Shown here piece after piece: positions 16,761 through 25,056 of a stretch of DNA of 64,000 nt. The position numbers and the translations under genes are program-made. The notes beneath the pieces were generated by a model, which was given only the letters and a program-made list of their open reading frames with translations, had not been told where the DNA came from and did no database searches. Numbering within the stretch: the stretch's first letter is position 1; each line of letters starts with the position of its first letter. The stretch comes from Pseudomonadota bacterium (GTDB lineage Bacteria > Pseudomonadota > Alphaproteobacteria > Rhodospirillales > Magnetospirillaceae): NCBI GenBank assembly GCA_023458315.1, contig JAEXAH010000030.1, forward strand, positions 1 to 64,000, written 5' to 3'.

Positions 16761-18172
16761 GCGTCGTCCTCCAGCACCCAGGTGTCCTTGGTTCCGCCGC
16801 CCTGCGACGAATTGACCACCAGCGATCCCTCTTTCAGCGCCACGCGGGTCAGGCCGCCCGGCACCAGCGTCGTGGTTTCGCCCGACAGCACGAACGGTCG
16901 CAGATCGACGTGGCGGGGGGCGATGCCCTTGTCAACCAAAGTGGGGCAGGTTGACAGCGCCAGGGTCGGCTGGGCGATGTAATTGCCGGGATTGGCCAGG
17001 ATCTTGGCGCGGAACGTCTCGATCTGCTCCTTGGTCGAGGTCGGGCCGACCAGCATGCCGTAGCCGCCCGAGCCGTGAACCTCCTTGACCACCAGTTCGG
17101 CCAGATGCTCCAGAACGTATTTGCGGTCGTCCTCGCGCTCCAGCCGCCAGGTGGGCACGTTGGGCAGGATCGGCTTTTCGCCCAGATAGAACTCGATCAT
17201 CTCGGGGACGTGGATATAGGTGGATTTGTCGTCGGCCACGCCGGTGCCGATGGCGTTGGCCAGGGTCACGCCGCCCTTGGCATAGGCCGACAGCAGCCCG
17301 GCCACGCCCAGGGTCGAATCCGGGCGGAAGGCGAGGGGGTCGAGGAAATCGTCGTCGATACGGCGATAGATGACGTCAACCCGCTTGGGACCACGGGTGG
17401 TGCGCATCCACACCAGCCCTTCGTCCACGAACAGGTCGCGGCCTTCCACCAGTTCGACGCCCATCTGCTCGGCCAGGAAGGCGTGCTCGAAATAGGCGCT
17501 GTTGTAATAGCCCGGGGTCAGCACCACCACGCACGGCTCGCCGTCGCAGGCGGGCGGCGCCACGCTGCGCAGCGCCTTCAGCAGCAGATCGGGGTAATGG
17601 TCCACCGGCTTGACCCGGTGGCGGGCGAACAAATCGGGGAACAGGCGCATCATCATCGCCCGGTCCTCCAGCATGTAGGACACCCCCGACGGCGTGCGCA
17701 GATTGTCCTCCAGCACATAGAATTCATCGGCGCCGGTGCGCACCACATCCACGCCCGCGATCTGGACATAGACATTGCGGGCGACGTCGATGCCGTGCAT
17801 TTCCGGCTTGTAGCTGTCGTTGGCCAGCACCTGTTCGCGCGGGATGATCCCGGCCTTCAGGATTTCCTGGCCGTGATAGATGTCGTGGATGAAGGCGTTC
17901 AGCGCCTTGACCCGCTGGATGCAGCCATCGTGCACCCGGCTCCATTCCTTGGCGGTCAGGATGCGCGGAATGGGGTCGAAGGGGATCAGGCGCTCGGTGC
18001 CGTCCTGGTCGCCATAGACGTTGAAGGTGATGCCGATGCGGCGGAACAGCTCGTCGGCCTGCTCGTGCTTGCGGGGCAGCAGGTCGGGCGCCGCCGACAA
18101 CAGCCAGTTTTCGTAGGCCCGGTATGGGGCGCGAACCGCGCCGTCCGGGGCCTTCATTTCGTCGAAAGCCAT
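16754..18172 (-). CDS. circularly permuted ATP-grasp type 2 protein
   Basis: A 472-residue protein of the circularly permuted ATP-grasp family linked to Anbu operons, predicted to form amide bonds between a carboxylate and an amine using ATP. Visible family segments include EMHGIDVARNVYVQIAGVD, FYVLEDNLRTPSGVSYMLED, KEVHGSGGYGMLVGP and the closing HVDLRPFV. The start is the ATG giving MAFDEMKAPDG, with GGGAGGG just upstream; an in-frame upstream codon adds 13 unlikely residues. It heads the operon and overlaps the alpha-E gene. The substrate is unknown. Confidence 0.88.
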   Translation of the reverse strand: MAFDEMKAPDGAVRAPYRAYENWLLSAAPDLLPRKHEQADELFRRIGITFNVYGDQDGTERLIPFDPIPRILTAKEWSRVHDGCIQRVKALNAFIHDIYHGQEILKAGIIPREQVLANDSYKPEMHGIDVARNVYVQIAGVDVVRTGADEFYVLEDNLRTPSGVSYMLEDRAMMMRLFPDLFARHRVKPVDHYPDLLLKALRSVAPPACDGEPCVVVLTPGYYNSAYFEHAFLAEQMGVELVEGRDLFVDEGLVWMRTTRGPKRVDVIYRRIDDDFLDPLAFRPDSTLGVAGLLSAYAKGGVTLANAIGTGVADDKSTYIHVPEMIEFYLGEKPILPNVPTWRLEREDDRKYVLEHLAELVVKEVHGSGGYGMLVGPTSTKEQIETFRAKILANPGNYIAQPTLALSTCPTLVDKGIAPRHVDLRPFVLSGETTTLVPGGLTRVALKEGSLVVNSSQGGGTKDTWVLEDDAC

Positions 18173-18465
18173 GGCCCTCCCTCTGTCAACGAACCCTGCG
18201 TCCGAAACCAATGCAACCGGCGTGCCTGTTTGTCAGGCCAGCAATTCCGTTGATTGGTTGCAGGGTTTGCCCAAACCAAGGGCAGGTCAGCCTTGTTCCT
18301 GGGCAGGGGAATGGGCGGGATCGGCTGTCTGTTCGATTGCGCAACGAGTGATTGCGGAATCAAAACAAAACGGCGGCCGCCCCATCGGGCAGCCGCCGTT
18401 CCATCAGCGTCAGCAAAGATCAGGTGTCAACCATACGGTTGCGCCACCATATCCTGCAAGGAAAA
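18173..18465. other. spacer between ATP-grasp operon and DUF2892 gene
   Basis: A 293-base stretch without a supportable gene. It must hold the promoter of the leftward Anbu operon, though no hexamers stand out, and it contains the strong leftward terminator at 18358-18400. Confidence 0.6.
18358..18400 (-). terminator. terminator of the crp/DUF2892 unit
   Basis: On the minus strand a 9-bp stem (18369-18377 with 18392-18400) extended by an inner GCCC/GGGC pairing is followed by TTGTTTTG. It lies about 65 bases past the DUF2892 stop. Confidence 0.85.
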
Positions 18466-18660
18466 TCAGCCCTTGGCGCAGCCGCAGGTGTTGATCTTCA
18501 GGATCGAGTAGGCCGGGCACCAGCCCATGGCGGCAGTGACCAGCGGCACCACGCCGATATAGCCCCACACGCCCACGACGCCGGTGACGGCCAGGGCGAT
18601 CAGCACGATACCGGCCAGGATGCGCAGGATGCGGTCGATGCCGCCGACATTCTTGGTCAT
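18466..18660 (-). CDS. DUF2892 small membrane protein
   Basis: A 64-residue protein with two hydrophobic helices (about residues 10-25 and 30-45) and the family-typical opening KNVGGIDRILRILAGIVLIA and ending WCPAYSILKINTCGCAKG, with three Cys in the C-terminal part. DUF2892 domains are also found in YgaP-type rhodaneses; function is unknown. The start is chosen over an upstream in-frame codon because GGAG lies eight bases before it. It sits 85 bases downstream of a Crp/Fnr regulator and is probably cotranscribed with or controlled by it. Confidence 0.82.
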   Translation of the reverse strand: MTKNVGGIDRILRILAGIVLIALAVTGVVGVWGYIGVVPLVTAAMGWCPAYSILKINTCGCAKG

Positions 18661-18744
18661 GAAGGGAACTCCGGATGGGTTGACTGTGGCTTTTATAGCC
18701 GGTGTCGCGCATCGGTTCCGTGACTTGGTCACAAAGGGGGGGAA

Positions 18745-19407
18745 TCAGACCACCTGGGCCAGCGCCTCGCGGTCCTTGACCTCGACCCGGCCGCGATGCA
18801 GCCGGACCCAGCCGCGCCGCTCGAATTCCTTGAGCTGGCGGCTGACCACCTCGCGCGCGGTGCCCAGTTCGGTGGCGATGTCCTGATGGGTGGCCTGGAC
18901 CAGCCCGGCCGCGTCGGCCCGGCCGCGCAGCCACGACGCCAGCCGCATGTCGATGCGGCCGAACGCCACTTCCTCGATCAGCAGCAGCAGGTCGGCGATG
19001 CGGGTGGCGTAGGCGGAAAACACGAAATCGCGGAACGCCTCGGATTTGCCCAGCAGGGCACGGAAGGTGGGGGCGGGCAGCACCAGGGCGCGCACCGCCG
19101 TTTCGGCGATGCCTTGGGCGGCGTAATCCTCGCGCGCGATCAGGCAATTGGTGGTCAGCACGCAGGACTGGCCGCCCTCGACCCGGTACAGCACGATCTC
19201 GCGGCCGCTTTCCGCGACCTTCTGCACGCGGATCGAGCCGTCCATCACCAGCACGTAGGCCGAGCATTCCGCGCCGTCCTGGAACAGCACGGTCCCGGCG
19301 GGCACGTCGATGACCCGGGCGGCGCCGTCCAGCAGGCGGGCGGAATCCGGGTCCAGTTGGGCGAAGTGTGGGAACGAGGAGGAGATTTCCGGGCGCATGC
19401 GCGGCAT
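18745..19407 (-). CDS. Crp/Fnr family transcriptional regulator
   Basis: A 220-residue regulator with an N-terminal cyclic-nucleotide-binding-type beta roll (about 25-130) and a C-terminal winged helix (about 150-215; ATHQDIATELGTAREVVSRQ is the HTH). There is no N-terminal Cys cluster, so it is not an oxygen-sensing Fnr with a 4Fe-4S centre; CVLTTNCL holds two Cys inside the sensor domain. The effector is unknown. The start is uncertain: ATG at 19407 is used, with ATG at 19398 as alternative; neither has a strong ribosome site. It diverges from the next gene with only 31 bp between start codons. Confidence 0.85.
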   Translation of the reverse strand: MPRMRPEISSSFPHFAQLDPDSARLLDGAARVIDVPAGTVLFQDGAECSAYVLVMDGSIRVQKVAESGREIVLYRVEGGQSCVLTTNCLIAREDYAAQGIAETAVRALVLPAPTFRALLGKSEAFRDFVFSAYATRIADLLLLIEEVAFGRIDMRLASWLRGRADAAGLVQATHQDIATELGTAREVVSRQLKEFERRGWVRLHRGRVEVKDREALAQVV

Positions 19408-19438
19408 ATTGCCCAAGCCGCGACGTTTAAGGAAGCCC

Positions 19439-20365
19439 ATGCGACATCGTTTGCCCCTGGTCGTGCTGATCCTGGCGTTATCCGCCTGCCGCGCCCCGGC
19501 CGCCGACATGGTGGCCGAGGAACGCCCGCTGGGCGCCGCCGCCCAATTGGGCGCGGCCCGGGTGCTGTCGATCCACCATTTGCGCGGCGGCCGCGATTTC
19601 GGCGGCCTGTCCGGCCTGTCCCTGGACGGCGACCGCGTCACCGCCATCAGCGATCGTGGGCAGGTGGCGCGGTTCCGCATGACCACCGACCATACCGGGC
19701 GGCCGCTGGCTTTCGCCGATTTGGAGATGGCGCCGCTGGGCGGCTTGGGCGGCGGCAAGGAGGATAGCGACGCCGAGGAGATCCTGCGTCTGCCCCAGGG
19801 CTGGCTGGTCAGCTTCGAGCGTCGCCACCGCCTGTTGTCCTATGGCGACGCCCTGAGTGACCGGCCGCAAGTCCTGGACCCGCCCGGCGGCTTGGCCGAG
19901 CAACCCGAGAATGGCGGTGTCGAGGCCATGGCGCGGTTGCAGGACGGCCGTCTGCTGTTGTTGTCCGAGGATGGCGTTGATCCCCAAGGGCGGGGGCTGG
20001 CCTGGGTCGGCGGGCCGGGTGGCTGGCACGCTTTGTCCTATGTCCGCAGCGGCCCGTTCCAGCCCACCGCCGCCGCGCAGATTCCCGGCGGTGATCTGCT
20101 GGTGCTGGAACGCAGTTTCAGCCTGCTGACGGGCTCGGCCAGCAGGCTGGTGCGGGTGTCGGAGGCCCAGGTGCGACCGGGGGCGGAAATGCGGGGGCAG
20201 GTGGTCTACACCCTGGCGCCGCCGCTGCTGGTGGACAATTACGAAGGGCTGGCGGTGCGCCGCCGGGCCGATGGCCGGGCGGTCGCCTATGTGCTGTCGG
20301 ACGACAATTTCAACCCGCTGCAATCCACGCTTATGATGGCGGTTGAACTGCCGGAAGATTTCTGA
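19439..20365 (+). CDS. esterase-like phytase-family lipoprotein
   Basis: A 308-residue protein with a lipoprotein-type signal sequence (LILALSAC at residues 10-17, predicted lipidated Cys). The mature part resembles the esterase-like activity of phytase family, a beta-propeller group with motifs such as GLSGLSLDGDRVTAISDRG, NGGVEAMARLQDGRLLLLSE and DNYEGLAVRRRADGR. Catalytic function is not established for most members. AAGGA six bases upstream supports the ATG. It diverges from the Crp-type gene and is convergent with the ACT gene. Confidence 0.8.
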   Translation: MRHRLPLVVLILALSACRAPAADMVAEERPLGAAAQLGAARVLSIHHLRGGRDFGGLSGLSLDGDRVTAISDRGQVARFRMTTDHTGRPLAFADLEMAPLGGLGGGKEDSDAEEILRLPQGWLVSFERRHRLLSYGDALSDRPQVLDPPGGLAEQPENGGVEAMARLQDGRLLLLSEDGVDPQGRGLAWVGGPGGWHALSYVRSGPFQPTAAAQIPGGDLLVLERSFSLLTGSASRLVRVSEAQVRPGAEMRGQVVYTLAPPLLVDNYEGLAVRRRADGRAVAYVLSDDNFNPLQSTLMMAVELPEDF

Positions 20366-20402
20366 AAATCAAGGTGTTGTGTGGCGCTTTAAAAGTGCCG
20401 TT

Positions 20403-20921
20403 TCAGGCTTGAGCCATCTCGACGTGACAGGACAGATTAAGTTCACCAGCGGTGTTGGCCACCGTGTTCAGGCAGGCTTCGGTCCGCTCGGGGATGGAAA
20501 CCGCAAGGCGGGTGACGTACAGCCCCTGTTCCGGCACGCGCTGGGCGTCCAGGCGGACGATGTTGGCCTTGAAGCTGCCGAACACCTCGGACAAGCGGGC
20601 GATCAGGCCGGGACGGTCGCCGCCCGACAGGACGATGCGGTGTGTCACCTGTCCCAGCGGTCCGGTGGCGGCGTCAAGCTCGAACGGGCGCACGTTCAGG
20701 CGGGCTCCGGCCAGTTCGGGCAGGCCGCCCAGATCGGTTTCCAGGTCGGCGGCTGAAATGTCGGCGGGCAGGTCGCAGACCGAGGTGAACTCGGCGCCGC
20801 TGCCCAGCATGGCGAAGCTGGTGTCGCCCAGATTGGCGCCGATCTCGAACAGACGTCCGGTGATGGCGGCCACCAGGCCGGTGCGGTCGGGGCAAAAGAT
20901 GGAGATCAGCACGGTGCTCAT
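20403..20921 (-). CDS. double ACT-domain protein, GcvR-like
   Basis: A 172-residue protein made of two ACT domains. The first begins STVLISIFCPDRTGLVAAITGRL, the second VTHRIVLSGGDRPGLIARLSEVF. ACT domains bind amino acids; this arrangement matches GcvR-type regulators, which in enterobacteria repress the glycine cleavage operon by binding GcvA. No gcv gene is near, so the target is unknown and GcvR is an analogy. Single gene, convergent with the upstream lipoprotein gene. Confidence 0.82.
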   Translation of the reverse strand: MSTVLISIFCPDRTGLVAAITGRLFEIGANLGDTSFAMLGSGAEFTSVCDLPADISAADLETDLGGLPELAGARLNVRPFELDAATGPLGQVTHRIVLSGGDRPGLIARLSEVFGSFKANIVRLDAQRVPEQGLYVTRLAVSIPERTEACLNTVANTAGELNLSCHVEMAQA

Positions 20922-21008
20922 GGGCCGGGGCCTCCGTTTGGCAGCGGCGCCATGATGCGCCCATCGTCGCCGTTTGCAACCCTGGCGTTTTCGCTATACT
21001 GCCGCGCC

Positions 21009-21458
21009 ATGATGCGCCGCCCGTTGCCGATCCTGACCCTTTGCGCGCTGCTGGCGGCCCTGGCCGTCGGCGGCTGGTGGGCGTGGTCCGTCCGTCAGGC
21101 CATCGACCCCGACAATCCCCGTCAGGTGGCGCGCGGCGCCGGGCTGTACGCCATCCATTGCGCCCAGTGCCACGGCGCCAATTTGCAAGGCGAGGCCGAT
21201 TGGCGGACGCGGAAGCCCGACGGCCAATTGCCCGCGCCGCCGCACGACGCCAGCGGCCACACCTGGCACCACAGCGACGAACACCTGTTCGGCATCACCA
21301 AGCACGGCATGGCGCGCTATGCGCCGCCCGATTACAAATCGGCCATGCCGTCCTATGTGGGCAAATTGTCGGATGCCGAGATCCGCGCGGTGATCGCCTT
21401 CATCAAATCCACCTGGCCCGAGCCCATCCGCCGCCGTCAGGAAGCCCTGGGGCGTTAG
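21009..21458 (+). CDS. membrane-anchored monohaem cytochrome c
   Basis: A 149-residue protein with an N-terminal signal anchor (about 5-25) and one class I cytochrome c domain. The haem site is CAQCH and the distal Met is probably in KSAMPSYVGKLSD. The central segment ASGHTWHHSDEHLFGITKHG is His-rich and is also seen in small cytochromes linked to copper or oxidase assembly, so a periplasmic electron-transfer role is inferred. The start ATG is doubled (ATGATG), with no strong ribosome site. Its stop overlaps the convergent phosphoesterase stop by 4 bp. Confidence 0.85.
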   Translation: MMRRPLPILTLCALLAALAVGGWWAWSVRQAIDPDNPRQVARGAGLYAIHCAQCHGANLQGEADWRTRKPDGQLPAPPHDASGHTWHHSDEHLFGITKHGMARYAPPDYKSAMPSYVGKLSDAEIRAVIAFIKSTWPEPIRRRQEALGR

Positions 21459-22228
21459 GTTTTTGCCTGCCACTGCCCGGCGATCTTGTGGAAATCCTGG
21501 TGGCGCACGGCGTGAAAGCGTTCGCCGGACCAGCCGCGCAATTCGACGGCCACCCGGGGCATGTCAACCCGGATGACACAATAGCCGTTGGCGTCCTCGC
21601 GCAGCCGGGTCGAGCAGGCGGTGGACGCCTGGATCAGCACGCTGGAACCATGATAGCCGCCGTCGATCAGGTCCATGTGGGCGTGGTGGACGTGGCCCGC
21701 CAGGATCAGGTCCACCCCCAGATCGGCCAGCGCCGTGAAGGAATGGCCCGACTGGCTGGTGGTGGTCGGGGGGTGGTGCAGGAACGTCACCTTGCAGGCG
21801 CCGGGCGGGGCGCCCTCCAGCGCCAGTTCCACCTTGTCCAGATGGCTGGCGCGCAGCTTGCCGCTTTTCCAGCGCAAGTGGCGGGTGCTGTCCAGCCCGA
21901 CCACCACCAGGGAATCGTCGCGCCAGATGGGGGCGTCGGCGTGACCGGCCAGGTGGTTTTCGAACTTGGCCCGGGGGCGGAACAATCGGTTGAGCGAATA
22001 GAATGGCGCCAGGTCGTGGTTGCCCGGCACCACCAAAGCGGGGGCGGGCAGGCGGTCGAGGAAGGCGCGGGCCTCGGCGAACTGACGGCTTCGCGCCCGC
22101 TGGGTCAGGTCGCCCGAGATGATCACCAGATCGGGCTTGTTCTGGATCAGGTCGGCCAGCAGCGCCTCGACCACCGTGGCGTCGGTGCGGCCGAAATGCA
22201 GGTCGGACAGGTGGACGAGCACGGGCAT
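21455..22228 (-). CDS. calcineurin-like metallophosphoesterase
   Basis: A 257-residue enzyme with the full metallophosphoesterase motif set: DLHFGR, GDLT, GNHD, HHPP and GHVHH. Such proteins bind two metal ions and hydrolyse phosphodiesters or monoesters. This short form is closest to cAMP-phosphodiesterase (CpdA)-like proteins, but the substrate is not determined. It starts 4 bases after the lipid-kinase stop in the same direction, so the two probably form an operon. Confidence 0.88.
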   Translation of the reverse strand: MPVLVHLSDLHFGRTDATVVEALLADLIQNKPDLVIISGDLTQRARSRQFAEARAFLDRLPAPALVVPGNHDLAPFYSLNRLFRPRAKFENHLAGHADAPIWRDDSLVVVGLDSTRHLRWKSGKLRASHLDKVELALEGAPPGACKVTFLHHPPTTTSQSGHSFTALADLGVDLILAGHVHHAHMDLIDGGYHGSSVLIQASTACSTRLREDANGYCVIRVDMPRVAVELRGWSGERFHAVRHQDFHKIAGQWQAKT

Positions 22229-22232
22229 GGCG

Positions 22233-23132
22233 TCACTCTCCGTTCGGCGGCATCAGCACGCTGAGGCCGCGCGGCCGCAGACGGAACACCAGGGGCGAAC
22301 GCAGCACCGTGACCTCGCCGTCCAGCGACAGCATCAGCCGACGCTTGCGGCTGACCACCCGCACTTCGTCGGTGCGGTAGGTGTCCAGCAGGCCGCTGAC
22401 GTTCCACGCCCCCAGCAGGGCGCGCAACGCCAGCCACAGCAGCCCCAGGCGGCTGCGCACCCGCGCCACGTGCACCACCAATTCGCCCCGGTCCAGGGTT
22501 TCGCGGGTCAGCGGCAGGGTTTCCTCGCGCCAGGCATTGTTGGAAATCACCAGCAACGGCGTCGTCGCCACGATCTGACGGCCGCCCACCATCAACGTCG
22601 CCCGCACCAGCGGATAGCGGCGAAAGGCGCGGAACGCCGCCAGGGCGAAGGCGGGCCACTTGCGAAAGCCGCCGCGCTGCATCTTGTCGCGGCGGCGCAC
22701 GATCCACGGATGCATGCCCAAGGACGCCCAGATGGCGAAGGGCAGGCCGTTGACCTCGGCCAGATCGATGGCGGCGACCCGGCCCGCGGCCAGCAGACGT
22801 GCCGCCTCGACCGGGTCGGGCGGCAGCTTCAGGTCGCGGGCCAACAGGTTCAGGGTGCCCAGCGGCAGGATGCCCAGCGGGCGGTCCTGTCCCAGCCCGG
22901 CCAGGATGGCGGTCAGGATGGTGCCGTCGCCGCCGCCGCACACCACCGCGTCCAGGTCGGTGCGCTGCGCCAGCGCCGACAGCATTCCGGCCAGGTCGCG
23001 GCGGCCGCAGATGGCTGTTTCGACGCTATGACCCTTGGCGCGAAAGGCTTCGGCCACGGCGGAAACCGTGGGTTCCAGGGGCAGGCGGTGGAAGGTTCCG
23101 GCGGACCGGTTGACGACCAGGGCGATACGCAT
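22233..23132 (-). CDS. diacylglycerol kinase family lipid kinase
   Basis: A 299-residue cytosolic or membrane-associated kinase with the diacylglycerol kinase catalytic domain. NRSAGTF near the N terminus, VVCGGGDGTILTAI for nucleotide binding and LGILPLGTLNLLARDL are characteristic. The YegS/DAGK-like fold phosphorylates lipids such as diacylglycerol or sphingoid bases; the substrate is not determined here. It is the first gene of the unit with the metallophosphoesterase. Confidence 0.88.
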   Translation of the reverse strand: MRIALVVNRSAGTFHRLPLEPTVSAVAEAFRAKGHSVETAICGRRDLAGMLSALAQRTDLDAVVCGGGDGTILTAILAGLGQDRPLGILPLGTLNLLARDLKLPPDPVEAARLLAAGRVAAIDLAEVNGLPFAIWASLGMHPWIVRRRDKMQRGGFRKWPAFALAAFRAFRRYPLVRATLMVGGRQIVATTPLLVISNNAWREETLPLTRETLDRGELVVHVARVRSRLGLLWLALRALLGAWNVSGLLDTYRTDEVRVVSRKRRLMLSLDGEVTVLRSPLVFRLRPRGLSVLMPPNGE

Positions 23133-23290
23133 CCCCCATCACATGCGCCGACGGGCCGTTCTGTCAACCACCGAGCACATGAGAGGCCGACTTGAAAAAG
23201 TTCTCGTCCGCAAGCATGCTCACCCGGCCGCCCTTCTACGGAAGAGGGGAAGGCGGCATGCAGAGATCGCCCAAAGGGAGGAAGGCGTAG

Positions 23291-24919
23291 ATGTACAATC
23301 CGTATGAGCAGAACCTGGACAAGAACGCGGCCAATTTCGTTCCGCTCACTCCCTTGCAGTTCCTCGAGCGCGCGGCCTTCGTCTATCCCAACCGCACCGC
23401 GATCATCCACGGCGACCTGCGCCGCACCTGGGGCGAAACCTACAAGCGTTGCCGCCAGTTGGCCTCGGCGCTGAGCAAGCGCGGCATCGGCGTTGGCGAC
23501 ACCGTGGCCGTCATGGCCCCCAATATCCCGGAAATCTTCGAGGCGCATTTCGGCGTGCCCATGATCGGTGCCGTGCTGAACGCCCTGAACATCCGCCTGG
23601 ATGCCGAGGCCCTGGCCTTCATCCTGGAACACGGCGAAGCCAAGGTGCTGATCACCGACCGCGAATTCTCGGGCGTCATCCGCAAGGCGCTGGGCATGAT
23701 CGGCCGCAAGCTGATCGTCATCGACATCGACGACCCGTCGGTCAAGGGCGGCGACCTGCTGGGTGAATGCACCTACGAGCAGTTCATCGCCACCGGCGAC
23801 GCCGATTACCAGTGGCGCTGGCCCGCCGACGAATGGGAATCCATCGCGCTCAACTACACCTCGGGCACCACCGGCAATCCCAAGGGCGTGGTCTACAGCC
23901 ATCGCGGCGCCTACATCAACGCCATCGGCAACGCCATGACCTGGGGCATGAGCGGGCATCCGGTCTATCTGTGGACCCTGCCCATGTTCCACTGCAACGG
24001 CTGGTGCTTCCCGTGGACCGTCACCGCCATGGTCGGCGTCAACGTCTGCCTGCGCCGTGTCGATGCCGCCAGCATGTTCGCCGCCATCGCCGAGCACAAG
24101 GTCACGCATCTGTGCGGCGCCCCCATCGTCATGGGCATGCTGATCAACGCGTCCGATGCCGATCGCAAGCCGCTGCCGCATCCGGTCGAGTTCATGACCG
24201 CCGCCGCGCCGCCGCCCGCCGCCGTCATCGGCCGTCTGGAAAGCCAGGGCTTCAAGATCACCCACGTCTACGGTCTGACCGAGGTTTACGGCCCGACCAC
24301 CGTCTGTGCCTGGCACGAGGAATGGGACGAACTGCCGCTGGACGAGCGGGCGCGCCTGAAGTCCCGCCAGGGCGTGCGCTACGTCATGCAGGAAGGGCTG
24401 ATGGTCGCCGACCCGACCACCCTGGAACCGGCCCCCAAGGACGGCGTCACCATGGGCGAGGTGTTCTTCCGCGGCAACGTGGTGATGAAGGGCTACCTGA
24501 AGAACCCCAAGGCGTCGGAAGAAGCCTTTGCCGGCGGCTGGTTCCACACCGGCGATTTGGGCGTCTGGCATGCCGACGGCTATATCGAGCTGAAGGACCG
24601 GTCCAAGGACATCATCATCTCGGGCGGCGAGAACATCTCGACCATCGAGGTCGAGGGCGTGCTGTTCCAGCATCCCGACGTGGTCGAAGCCGCCGTCTGC
24701 GCCCGTCCCGACGAAAAGTGGGGCGAGACGCCGTGCGCCTTCATCAATCTCAAGGAAGGCTCGACCGTCACCGACAAGGAAATCATGGCCTTCTGCCGTG
24801 AACGTCTGGCCCACTTCAAGTGCCCCCGCACCGTGGTCTTCGGTCCGCTGCCCAAGACTTCGACCGGCAAGATCCAGAAGTTCGTGCTGCGCGAGATGGC
24901 CAAGAAACTGAACGACTAA
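23291..24919 (+). CDS. acyl-CoA synthetase (AMP-forming)
   Basis: A 542-residue ANL-superfamily ligase that activates a carboxylic acid as an acyl-adenylate and then thioesterifies it to CoA. The P-loop is YTSGTTGNPKGVVYSHR, with VYGLTEVYGPT, FHTGDLGVWHADGYI and the C-terminal lysine region STGKIQKFVLREMAKKL. The N terminus (YNPYEQNLDKNAANFVPLTP) is typical of a subgroup annotated as medium- or short-chain or methylmercaptopropionyl-CoA ligases, so chain length is unclear. GGGAGG eight bases upstream fixes the start. Monocistronic, with its own terminator. Confidence 0.9.
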   Translation: MYNPYEQNLDKNAANFVPLTPLQFLERAAFVYPNRTAIIHGDLRRTWGETYKRCRQLASALSKRGIGVGDTVAVMAPNIPEIFEAHFGVPMIGAVLNALNIRLDAEALAFILEHGEAKVLITDREFSGVIRKALGMIGRKLIVIDIDDPSVKGGDLLGECTYEQFIATGDADYQWRWPADEWESIALNYTSGTTGNPKGVVYSHRGAYINAIGNAMTWGMSGHPVYLWTLPMFHCNGWCFPWTVTAMVGVNVCLRRVDAASMFAAIAEHKVTHLCGAPIVMGMLINASDADRKPLPHPVEFMTAAAPPPAAVIGRLESQGFKITHVYGLTEVYGPTTVCAWHEEWDELPLDERARLKSRQGVRYVMQEGLMVADPTTLEPAPKDGVTMGEVFFRGNVVMKGYLKNPKASEEAFAGGWFHTGDLGVWHADGYIELKDRSKDIIISGGENISTIEVEGVLFQHPDVVEAAVCARPDEKWGETPCAFINLKEGSTVTDKEIMAFCRERLAHFKCPRTVVFGPLPKTSTGKIQKFVLREMAKKLND

Positions 24920-24940
24920 GTCAAATTGTGACAAAATGTG

Positions 24941-24975
24941 ATGCCCGGAGGCCCAGCCTCCGGGCATTTCTTTTA
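24941..24975 (+). terminator. acyl-CoA synthetase terminator
   Basis: Perfect 11-bp stem (24941-24951 with 24957-24967) closing a CCCAG loop, followed by TTCTTTTA, 21 bases after the stop codon. Confidence 0.9.
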
Positions 24976-25056
24976 TGTGCACAGCCTTTGCGCATTTGAC
25001 CTTTGTCATGCCCCCTTGCTAACGTATCGGCCTGTCAACCATGGGGGGGTGGTTCG

